64,000 nucleotides of DNA from Streptomyces luteolus (GTDB lineage: Bacteria > Actinomycetota > Actinomycetes > Streptomycetales > Streptomycetaceae): the NCBI RefSeq assembly GCF_029968015.1, contig NZ_JASCIS010000002.1, forward strand, positions 1-64,000, given 5' to 3'. The notes beneath the pieces are model-generated. The model did no database searches. It was given only the letters and a program-made list of their open reading frames with translations, and was not told the origin of the DNA. This document shows positions 1 through 6,455 of the stretch, piece by piece; the first letter of the stretch is position 1, and every line of letters begins with the position of its first letter. The translations under genes and the position numbers were made by a program.

Positions 1-99
1 CGCGGGCTCCACGACCGCCCGCACCCCCGCCGCATACATCGCTTCGTAGTCGTCGGTGGTCCGGGAGGTCATGTGGATGTGCGGGTCGAAGATGCGCAT
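1..99 (-). CDS. TatD-family metal-dependent hydrolase (EboB-like), N-terminal fragment
   Basis: Only the first 33 codons are in the window; the gene runs off the left edge. The visible start is MRIFDPHIHMTS, with the His-x-His pair that opens TatD and amidohydrolase-type metal sites. The ATG at 99-97 shares one base with the TGA of the upstream EboA gene (TGATG), so translation is probably coupled. In ebo clusters a TatD-like hydrolase (EboB) is a constant member, which agrees with the neighbours here. The active site beyond the first motif cannot be checked. Confidence 0.75.
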   Translation of the reverse strand, partial: MRIFDPHIHMTSRTTDDYEAMYAAGVRAVVEPA

Positions 100-950
100 C
101 AGGACTCCTTGCGGGACACGCGGGGTGCGCGGGACATGCCGTCGTCGGACCCGACGGGCGCGGGCTCGGTCGTCGCTGGGGACGCGGTCGACGGGGCGGG
201 CTCTGCGGACGCGGACGACGGGGCGGTCTCTACGGACGCGGACGGCACGGCGGGATCCCTGCCCGCACCCCGGCCCACACCGACGCCCTCGCCCTCGCTC
301 TCGCTCCTGCCCTCCCCCTCGACCGGCGGCTGGGTGAGGCCGAGGACGCGGTGGAGATCGTCAGGGACGGGGCGGTCGGCGGCGGAGCGTTCGGCGGCGT
401 AGTCGCCGAGCATGCGGGCGAGTTCGACGTCGCCTCGGGCTCGGACGTGCAGGCGGGCGACAGGTGCGACCGGTACGCCGATGAACAGGCACTTGAGGAT
501 CGCGTGCCGCCAGGCGTGTGGGTCGAGGTGTTCCCCGGCGTACGGGCCGACTGCGGCGGCGACCAGACGGGGGTCGTTGGTCCGCAGCGCGTCCTCGGTC
601 AGTGGCAGGGCCTGCGGGCCTTCGATGAGATGCGGCAACGAGAGGAGGACGGCGCGGCGTTCGTCGGCGGTGCCCTGCTGGTAGAGGCGGGTCACGGTGG
701 CCAGGTCGGCCTGGGCGGCCTGGAGGAGCAGGAGTCGGGCGGCGTCGGCGTGGGCGGCACCGCAGCGGCGGCCTACCTCGGCAAACCTCAACTCCCATAG
801 CGGTGGGGGCTCTTGGGGGGTGAAGGGGGTATCGGACGGCTTGCCGGTGGAGGACTTGGCGTGGGCCGTCGCCTGCTCCAGCGCCCTGTCGAGCCAGGCG
901 CGGGCCGGGTCGTCGAGGGCGGCACGGAGTGCGGAGGCTGTGTCGGTCAC
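99..950 (-). CDS. eboA: EboA-domain protein
   Basis: The protein is 283 residues and starts with GTG inside a GTGA overlap with the upstream TIM-barrel gene. The helical core (about residues 1-210) has the EboA-like segments LWELRFAEVGRRCG, LPHLIEGPQALPLTEDALR and AILKCLFIGVPV. It contains no recognisable catalytic motif. The last 70 residues are a low-complexity tail rich in Ser, Ala, Pro and Glu, unlike the compact core. The ebo genes are known in Nostoc to be needed to move a scytonemin precursor to the periplasm; the biochemical role of EboA itself is unknown. Assignment rests on recalled family resemblance plus gene context. Confidence 0.8.
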   Translation of the reverse strand: MTDTASALRAALDDPARAWLDRALEQATAHAKSSTGKPSDTPFTPQEPPPLWELRFAEVGRRCGAAHADAARLLLLQAAQADLATVTRLYQQGTADERRAVLLSLPHLIEGPQALPLTEDALRTNDPRLVAAAVGPYAGEHLDPHAWRHAILKCLFIGVPVAPVARLHVRARGDVELARMLGDYAAERSAADRPVPDDLHRVLGLTQPPVEGEGRSESEGEGVGVGRGAGRDPAVPSASVETAPSSASAEPAPSTASPATTEPAPVGSDDGMSRAPRVSRKES

Positions 951-1900
951 TGGGGGCCTCCCTGTCCCGGGACGAAGGTGAGAGGCGAGGCGGTGTTCGT
1001 GGCGCTGGTCGGGAGCGAGGGTGTGGTCGCAGGCGTGGTCGTGGCCCGGGCTACGGGTTGCGCGGCTGCGGCCCGGCGCAGGAAGTGGAGGGATTCTTCG
1101 GCGAGTTGCGGGCCGGCGTGGGAGTGGCGGGGCAGTTCCACGACGGTCAGGCCTTGGTAGCCGGTGGCAGCCAGGGCGTCGAGGACGGGCGGGAAGTCGA
1201 TCTCGCCGGTACCGAAGGGGAGGTGTTCATGGACGCCGCGGCGCATGTCCTCGATCTGGACGTGCCGTAGCCACGGACCGGCTGCGGTGACGCAGGCGGC
1301 GGGAGGCTCGGGCTCGAGGCACTGGCAGTGGCCGATGTCGAGGGTGAGGCCGAGCGCGGCCGGGTCGCCGAGGTCGCGGCGCAGACGGTGGAAGTCGGCC
1401 AGGCGGGCGAGCAGATGGCCCGGTTCGGGTTCGACCGCCAGCGGAACTCCGGCCTCGGTGGCGGCGGTGACGACCGGTTCCATGGTCTCGGCCAGCCGCT
1501 TCCAGCCGGTCTCGGTGTCCGTGCCCGGTGGCAGGGTGCCGCTGAAGCAGTGCACGGCATGGGCGCCCAGGTCGGCGGCGACCTGGATGGCGCGCTGGAG
1601 GAGCTGCACGCGGGCAGCGCGGCCGTCCGGGTCGGGGTCGAGCAGGGAGGGGCCGTGCTTGCGGCGGGCGTCGAGTACGTAGCGAGCGCCCGTCTCGATG
1701 GTCACCGTGAGGCCGAGCTGGTCGAGGCGGCGCCCGACATGGCGGGTGCGGTCGGCGAGGTCCGGCGCCAGGGGGTCCAGGTGCATGTGGTCGAGGGTCA
1801 GGCCGAGGCCGTCGTAGCCGAGGTCGGAGAGGAGGGCGAGGGCGTCGTCGAGACGGAGGTCGGTGAGGCCGTTGGTGCCGTAGCCGAAGCGGAGGGTCAT
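947..1900 (-). CDS. eboE: EboE-like TIM-barrel protein (xylose isomerase/sugar-phosphate epimerase fold)
   Basis: I place the start at the ATG 1900-1898, giving 317 residues beginning MTLRFGYGTNGL. That ATG forms an ATGA overlap with the stop of the upstream repeat ORF, and the in-frame sequence further upstream is only 14-residue repeats. The barrel carries the metal-site pattern of AP-endonuclease-2-like enzymes: Glu in AVEPEPGHLL, Asp-His in LDIGHCQC, His in HVQIEDM and Glu in VVELPRHSH. Members of this family isomerise or epimerise sugar phosphates, but EboE proteins have no assigned reaction. It lies between the repeat ORF and EboA in a fully overlapping operon. Confidence 0.82.
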   Translation of the reverse strand: MTLRFGYGTNGLTDLRLDDALALLSDLGYDGLGLTLDHMHLDPLAPDLADRTRHVGRRLDQLGLTVTIETGARYVLDARRKHGPSLLDPDPDGRAARVQLLQRAIQVAADLGAHAVHCFSGTLPPGTDTETGWKRLAETMEPVVTAATEAGVPLAVEPEPGHLLARLADFHRLRRDLGDPAALGLTLDIGHCQCLEPEPPAACVTAAGPWLRHVQIEDMRRGVHEHLPFGTGEIDFPPVLDALAATGYQGLTVVELPRHSHAGPQLAEESLHFLRRAAAAQPVARATTTPATTPSLPTSATNTASPLTFVPGQGGPQ

Positions 1901-2304
1901 GAGGGCACCGTCCTGCTGCCGGAGGGGAAGGGGGTGAAGCCGTTGCCGCACGCGCGCGGGCCGGGCTGGCGGGAGGTGAACTCGTGGACGCACGCGCGGA
2001 GGCCGGACGGGTAGACGGCCAAGCCCTCGACGCACGCGCGCGAGCCGGACGGGAAGGAAGCCGAGCCCTCGACGCACGCGCGCGAGCCGGACGGGAAGAC
2101 GGCCAAGCCCTCGACCCACGCGCGCGAGCCCGAAGGGAAGGAGGCCAAGCCGTCGACGCACGCGCGCGAACCGGACGGGCGGGAGGTGAACCCGTCGACC
2201 CACGCGCGCGAACCGGACGGGCGGGAGGTGAACCCGTCGACGCACGCGCGCGAACCGGATGGGAGGTGAGGCTCCTCGGATGAGGGGAACGGTCGGCGGT
2301 TCAT
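1897..2304 (-). CDS. 14-residue tandem-repeat protein, translationally coupled at both ends; function unknown
   Basis: This 135-residue reading frame starts MNRRPFPSSEEPH and then consists of about eight 14-residue repeats of the type PSGSRACVDGFTSR or PSGSRAWVEGLAVF, each with a Cys or Trp at the seventh position. Its ATG (2304-2302) overlaps the TGA of the UbiA gene as ATGA, and its TGA (1899-1897) overlaps the ATG of the EboE-like gene as ATGA. That double coupling argues for a translated gene. The underlying 42-bp DNA array is a multiple of three and therefore open in several frames, so reading-frame length alone proves nothing. I recognise no homologue. It could instead be a repeat insertion that merely preserves coupling. 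Confidence 0.45.
   Translation of the reverse strand: MNRRPFPSSEEPHLPSGSRACVDGFTSRPSGSRAWVDGFTSRPSGSRACVDGLASFPSGSRAWVEGLAVFPSGSRACVEGSASFPSGSRACVEGLAVYPSGLRACVHEFTSRQPGPRACGNGFTPFPSGSRTVPS
1920..2265. repeat. 42-bp tandem repeat array
   Basis: About eight imperfect copies of a 42-bp unit lie head to tail. Each contains the core ACGCGCGCGAGCCGGACGGG followed by a variable spacer ending near CCGTCGACGC. Adjacent cores are 42 bp apart, for example CGAGCCGG at 2041 and again at 2083. Neighbouring units differ at a few positions, so the array is diverged rather than freshly amplified. It sits between the UbiA and EboE-like genes. Confidence 0.9.
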
Positions 2305-3758
2305 GTGGCGCTCACCCGCTTGCCCAGGCGGCGGGCGAGGGGGGCGAGGGCTGCTGTGACGAGGGCCGTACCGAGGGAACCGGAGCGGGCCGAGAGAGCG
2401 GACTGGAGGGGAATCATGGCGCGGATGCCGCCGCCCACGGCACGTTGGGTGAGTTGCGGGGAGGGGTTGAGGGTGGCGTGCCACAGAGGGCGGGCGGCAG
2501 TGGCGACATACGCGGCCCCGAGGAGGTGGTGCGGGGCGAGGCGGACAGTGGCCGGGCCGGGCAGACGTATCGCGGCGGGCCCGGGGAGCCGGACGGCGTT
2601 GGGCCCGCCGGGTGATGCAACCACCCGCCCCAGCAGAGTGGTTGCGGCCAGGGCGGCGAGGGGGGTCAGGGCTGAGCCGCCCTGCGCCTCGCGGCGGGAG
2701 ACGGTCGTGACCGCCAGGGTGTGGGCGGCGAGCACGGCCGAGGAGGGCAACGCGCGACGCACCGCGTCCGCCGTGACGCCCACACGCGTGCCCGCACCCA
2801 CGACTCCAGCACCGGCCCTGGCCCCGGCACCCGCCCCCGCACCGGCCCTGGCCCCCGCCCCTGCCCCCGCCTCGGCCCCGCCCACCGAAGCGACGGCCCC
2901 CGAAGCCACAGCCCCCAGCAGGAGGTCCAGGCCCCGGGCCGTGGCCATGGCTGCCGGGCCCGCGGCGGTGTGCTTCAGCTTCAGGTCGTACGCCCAGACC
3001 GAGCCCGCGAGGAGGCTCGCCACGGTCAGGGCGGGGCGGCCGGCGCGGGCGGCGAGCCCGAGGCCCGCAGCGGTGAGGACACCGGCGGCGGCGAGGGCGG
3101 CGCCGGATGGGATCCGGCCGGAGGGCAGGGGCCGGTGGGGGCGTTCGACGGCGTCCTCGTCGTGGTCCGCCCAGTCGTTGAGGGCCATGCCGGCCTCGTA
3201 CAGGCAGAGGGAGGAGCCGATGGCGGCAAGGGTGTGGGCGTTGGGGCGGACGCCGATGGCGGCGGCACCGGCCAGGGCGTCGCCGGGGACGGTGAACAGG
3301 GCGGAGATGCGCAGGAGTTCGGCCCAGTCACGCGCACGGCCGAGGCGTGGTCTCCGTGCGACGGACGGCGAACCTCCGTCCCGGGACCGCCCGTTCGCGA
3401 CCGAAGCCCCGTTCGCAGCTGGAGCCCCGTTCGCCGCCCCCGGAGCCCCATCAGGCCCGGAAGCCGTGCCCGGCCCGGGCGCCCCGTCGACACCCCGACC
3501 GTCGGAAGGAGAACTCACCCCCGGCGCGTACCCACCAGAAGCACCCGACGCACCCGACGCGCCGGACACGCCGTACACCCCAGCCGCACCGGACGCACCA
3601 GAACGCTCCCCGTCGCCGTTCAGGGACCGCCCGGACCGGCCCACCGCGCCGAGCCCACCCGAACCAGAACCCGAACCGAAGCCCGAATCCAAACCCGAGC
3701 CCGAACCCGAGCTGGTCCCCCACCCATCGACCCCACCCTTGCGTCCGCGCCACCTCAC
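2301..3758 (-). CDS. eboC: UbiA-family prenyltransferase (EboC-like) with long low-complexity N-terminus
   Basis: The gene starts with GTG in a GTGA overlap with the inositol-phosphate synthase gene and gives 485 residues, compared with about 300 for most UbiA enzymes. The first 135 residues are Gly, Ser and Ala-rich, with runs such as SGSGSGGLG and GASGASGASG. The membrane domain follows and carries the prenyl-diphosphate-binding motif ALNDWADHDEDAVERPHRPL, the usual NDxxD site of the family. A further Ala-Gly-Arg run near residues 295-320 (GAGAGARAGAGAG) interrupts a loop. UbiA enzymes transfer an isoprenoid chain to a small acceptor in the membrane; the acceptor here is unknown. The stop overlaps the ATG of the repeat ORF. 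Confidence 0.85.
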   Translation of the reverse strand: MRWRGRKGGVDGWGTSSGSGSGLDSGFGSGSGSGGLGAVGRSGRSLNGDGERSGASGAAGVYGVSGASGASGASGGYAPGVSSPSDGRGVDGAPGPGTASGPDGAPGAANGAPAANGASVANGRSRDGGSPSVARRPRLGRARDWAELLRISALFTVPGDALAGAAAIGVRPNAHTLAAIGSSLCLYEAGMALNDWADHDEDAVERPHRPLPSGRIPSGAALAAAGVLTAAGLGLAARAGRPALTVASLLAGSVWAYDLKLKHTAAGPAAMATARGLDLLLGAVASGAVASVGGAEAGAGAGARAGAGAGAGARAGAGVVGAGTRVGVTADAVRRALPSSAVLAAHTLAVTTVSRREAQGGSALTPLAALAATTLLGRVVASPGGPNAVRLPGPAAIRLPGPATVRLAPHHLLGAAYVATAARPLWHATLNPSPQLTQRAVGGGIRAMIPLQSALSARSGSLGTALVTAALAPLARRLGKRVSAT

Positions 3759-4882
3759 TGCGCCTCCCCCAGTCGCTCCGCGAACGCCAGCAGGTCGGCG
3801 TACTGCTCGCCGAGGGCGGAGGTGTGGCCGTCGGGGTCCTTGAAGTAGAAGCCCAACTCGGGTCGGGGGCCCGTGAGTCCGACGTCGGCGGAGCGGGCGA
3901 GGAGGCGGGCCAGGTCGAGGACGAGGGGGGCGGCGAGGGCGGAGTCGCAGCCCTGCCAGATGGTCTGCAGGACCATGCGGGAGCCGAGGAAGCCGTCGAA
4001 GGCGATGTGGTCCCAGGCGGTCTTCCAGTCGCCGAGGGACGGTACGTCGTCGATGTGCACCTCACCCTCGGGGGCGGTGCCGAGGACGTCGGCGAGGACG
4101 CGTTCCTTGCCCGCGTTCTTGGCGGCGGCCGCGGCCGGGTCGGCGAGGGCGGCGCCGTCGCCGCCGCCGAGGAGGTTCGTGCCGGACCAGGCGCGGACGT
4201 CGAGGGCGCGCTGCAGGAACATCGGCGCGAGCACGGCGCGCAGCAGGGTCTGGCCGGTCTTGCCGTCGCGCCCGGCGTAGGGAACGCCCGATGAAGCGGC
4301 CGAGGCGCCGAGTGCGGGGTGGTGCAGTCCGGTGGAGGGGGTGAAGTTGATGTAGGGGCAGTCGGCGCGGAGGGCGGCCGCCGCGTACAGGGAGCTGGCC
4401 GGGAGGCGCGGGTCGCCGTCGGCCGGGGCGGGTTCGGTGGAGGCGACGTTGACCACGACTGTCCGGGCGAGGCCGCGGCGGCGGGTGAAGTCGCTGATGT
4501 CGCCGGCGAACGCGGCGATCAGCTCCTCGTCCGACCGCGCATCGCCGCTCACCGGGCCGCCCGGCCTGATCTCGGCGTCGGCGGCGGCGAGTTCGGCGCG
4601 TACCGCCGAGGGGAGTCCGTGCGGCAGGACGCCCCCGGCCGCGAGGTGCTCGGCGCGTTTGGGCAGCGGGCACTCCATGGTGTCGTGGCCGCCGAAGACA
4701 AGGGAGGCGAGGGGTGGCAGGCCGGACTCGGCGAAGGGAGGTGTTTCGGTCACCATGCCGGTCGCCGGGTGGAGTCCGGCGGCCACCGCCGCACTTCCCG
4801 CGACCGCCGTGGTGGCGACCGAGCCGCGGGCGCCGATCAACCAGACGCCGTAGGAGGGGACAGGAGTGGACGAAGGGGTCAC
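3755..4882 (-). CDS. Inositol-3-phosphate (myo-inositol-1-phosphate) synthase family protein
   Basis: The start chosen is the GTG at 4882-4880, preceded by AAGGAGG with 7-nt spacing, giving 375 residues beginning VTPSSTPVPSYGVW. An upstream in-frame extension reads only short Pro-rich repeats and is rejected. The NAD-binding loop is LIGARGSVATTAV (about residues 16-28). Conserved synthase segments include NVASTEPAP, YINFTPSTG, GRDGKTGQT, SGTNLLGGGDG and WDHIAFDGFLG. The enzyme class converts glucose 6-phosphate to inositol phosphate through an NAD-dependent aldol cyclisation. In many ebo clusters a sugar-phosphate cyclase (EboD, related to 3-dehydroquinate synthase) holds this place, so a different cyclase may fill the same role here. 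It appears to be the first gene of the ebo-like operon. Confidence 0.88.
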   Translation of the reverse strand: MTPSSTPVPSYGVWLIGARGSVATTAVAGSAAVAAGLHPATGMVTETPPFAESGLPPLASLVFGGHDTMECPLPKRAEHLAAGGVLPHGLPSAVRAELAAADAEIRPGGPVSGDARSDEELIAAFAGDISDFTRRRGLARTVVVNVASTEPAPADGDPRLPASSLYAAAALRADCPYINFTPSTGLHHPALGASAASSGVPYAGRDGKTGQTLLRAVLAPMFLQRALDVRAWSGTNLLGGGDGAALADPAAAAAKNAGKERVLADVLGTAPEGEVHIDDVPSLGDWKTAWDHIAFDGFLGSRMVLQTIWQGCDSALAAPLVLDLARLLARSADVGLTGPRPELGFYFKDPDGHTSALGEQYADLLAFAERLGEAQ

Positions 4883-4994
4883 GGCACAGCCTCCTTGGAT
4901 GGGTGGAGACGGCGGGCGGAGGTCCGGCGTCCCCCGCCCGCCGCCGTTCAACGGCCCGCGCCCGGGAGAGCGCGGACGTACAGAGCCGGAGCCG

Positions 4995-6425
4995 TCAGCC
5001 GCCGGACGGACCGGCGGATTCACCGGCCCTTTCGGCGGATTCACCGGCCCTTTCGGCGGGTTCACCGGACGCCTCGGCCAGTTCCTTCACCCGGATGTCG
5101 CGGAACGCCACGCGATCGCTGTCTCCGTGGTTCTGGATGCCGATGTGTCCCTGGGCCAGGCTCCGTGCCGGATCGGTGTTGGTGTAGTCGTTGATCTTCA
5201 CGCCGTTGAGCCAGATCTGCAGGTGCTCGCCCTCGACGCGGAGTTCGTAGGTGTTCCACTCCCCCGGCGGGTTGAGCGCCTTGTCGCGGGCCTCGATGTC
5301 GGCGGACTGGAAGCCGTAGACCGAACCCGTGGTCTTCTCCGGTACGTCGGTGGCGTCGATCTGGATCTCGTAGCCGTTGTCCACCGCCGACCAGGGGTCG
5401 TCGGAGGGCGGGAAGCCGATGAAGATGCCGGAGTTGTCGTCCCCGGCCTCACCGGCCATCTTCCAGTCGAGCCTCAGGGAGTACGAGCCGAACTCCTTGG
5501 CCTCGTACCAGAGCATGCCCATGCCGCCGACGGTGGTGAGCGTGCCGTCCTTCAGCTCGAAGGAGCCGGGTCCTGCCTGCTTCCAGCCGTCCACCGAGGT
5601 GCCGTCGAAGAGCTTGGTGTAGCCCTGCTCGGGCCGGCAGTCGGCGTTGGCGGCGCCGGTTGCGTAGCGGATGCCGCCCAGCAGGTGCTGCTTGAAGGCG
5701 GGTTCGGCGTACGACTCCTTGGTGTGGCCGCCGCCGGTGTAGAAGGAGCGGCCGCCTTCGAACTCCTGGCACCAGGCGATGGGGTGGTCGCCGTTCATGG
5801 TGCCGCCGGTGTACGAGGACTCGTCGAGGGAGGCCAGGACGCGGGCGCGTGTCCGCGGGTTGGAGCGGTAGTTGTACCACTCGTCGGTGCGCTCCCAGGT
5901 CGGGCCGAGGTGGGCGGTCGCCTCGTGGGCGTGGTCCTCCACGTCGACCTTCGCGGGCTGGATGTGCGGGTGGGACTGGAAGTAGGCGCCCGCGAGTTCG
6001 CCGTAGAAGGGCCAGTCGTACTCGGTGTCGGCGGCGGCGTGGACGCCCACGTAGCCGCCGCCGTCCTTGACGTACTTCTCGAAGGCGGACTGCTGTTCCT
6101 CGTTCAGGACGTCGCCGGTGGTGGAGAGCCAGACGACGGCGTCGTACTTGGCGAGGTTGCCGGGTGTGAAGGCCCCGGCGTCCTCGGTGGCGTCGACGGT
6201 GAAGCCGTGTGCGGCGCCGAGTTCCTTGACGGTGGCGATGCCTTCGGGGATGGAGTCGTGGCGGAAGCCGGCGGTCTTGGAGAAGACCAGGACGCTCTCG
6301 CCGTCCTTGCCGGGCTTGCCCGGCCGGTGGTCGGGGTCCGGCTTGGACGCCGCCGGTCCGGACACGCAGCCGATGAGCAGGGCTGCTGTCGCGGTGGCGG
6401 TGAGCAGTCGGGCTCGTGTGCGCAT
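4995..6425 (-). CDS. Secreted lipoprotein with ThuA and DUF1080 (laminin-G-like) domains
   Basis: The start is set at the ATG 6425-6423, which has GAGGGA at good distance; a GTG nine bases upstream has no room for a ribosome site. The 476-residue product opens with a lipoprotein signal ending in LLIGC. A ThuA domain (about 45-265, glutamine-amidotransferase-like fold) contains VLVFSKTAGFRHDSIPEG and GVHAAADTEYDWPFY. A DUF1080 domain (about 275-455) contains KLFDGTSVDGWKQ and GEWNTYELRVEG; this family binds or cleaves sugars, including 3-keto-disaccharides in some members. The tail is a Glu-Arg-Ala repeat from a 21-bp tandem repeat. It follows the PQQ-type dehydrogenase by 30 bases, a frequent pairing, so both probably act on extracellular sugars. 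Confidence 0.88.
   Translation of the reverse strand: MRTRARLLTATATAALLIGCVSGPAASKPDPDHRPGKPGKDGESVLVFSKTAGFRHDSIPEGIATVKELGAAHGFTVDATEDAGAFTPGNLAKYDAVVWLSTTGDVLNEEQQSAFEKYVKDGGGYVGVHAAADTEYDWPFYGELAGAYFQSHPHIQPAKVDVEDHAHEATAHLGPTWERTDEWYNYRSNPRTRARVLASLDESSYTGGTMNGDHPIAWCQEFEGGRSFYTGGGHTKESYAEPAFKQHLLGGIRYATGAANADCRPEQGYTKLFDGTSVDGWKQAGPGSFELKDGTLTTVGGMGMLWYEAKEFGSYSLRLDWKMAGEAGDDNSGIFIGFPPSDDPWSAVDNGYEIQIDATDVPEKTTGSVYGFQSADIEARDKALNPPGEWNTYELRVEGEHLQIWLNGVKINDYTNTDPARSLAQGHIGIQNHGDSDRVAFRDIRVKELAEASGEPAERAGESAERAGESAGPSGG
5017..5066. repeat. 21-bp tandem repeat at the 3' end of the ThuA gene
   Basis: Two and a half copies of a 21-bp unit containing TTCACCGGCCCTTTCGGCGG lie at 5017-5066. 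On the minus strand they encode the GESAERA repeats that form the C-terminal tail of the ThuA/DUF1080 protein. The same bases lie just upstream of the inositol-phosphate synthase start. Confidence 0.9.
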
Positions 6426-6455
6426 TGCGGTCACTCCCTCTCTCTGCTCGACGGG

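Noticed and set aside
1920..2265. The 42-bp array as a CRISPR array
   Set aside because: Units are contiguous and similar throughout, without unique spacers, and there are no cas genes.
1897..2484. The longer upstream extension of the 14-residue-repeat ORF and the plus-strand frame through the same array
   Set aside because: The extension lies inside the UbiA gene, while the ATG at 2304 is at the coupled junction. The plus-strand frame exists only because 42 bp is a multiple of three.
3755..5065. Upstream ATG giving a 61-residue N-terminal extension of inositol-phosphate synthase (Asn-Pro-Pro-Lys-Gly-Pro-Val repeats)
   Set aside because: The extension is encoded by a 21-bp repeat inside the neighbouring gene, while the internal GTG has AAGGAGG at ideal spacing and leads directly into the NAD-binding fold.
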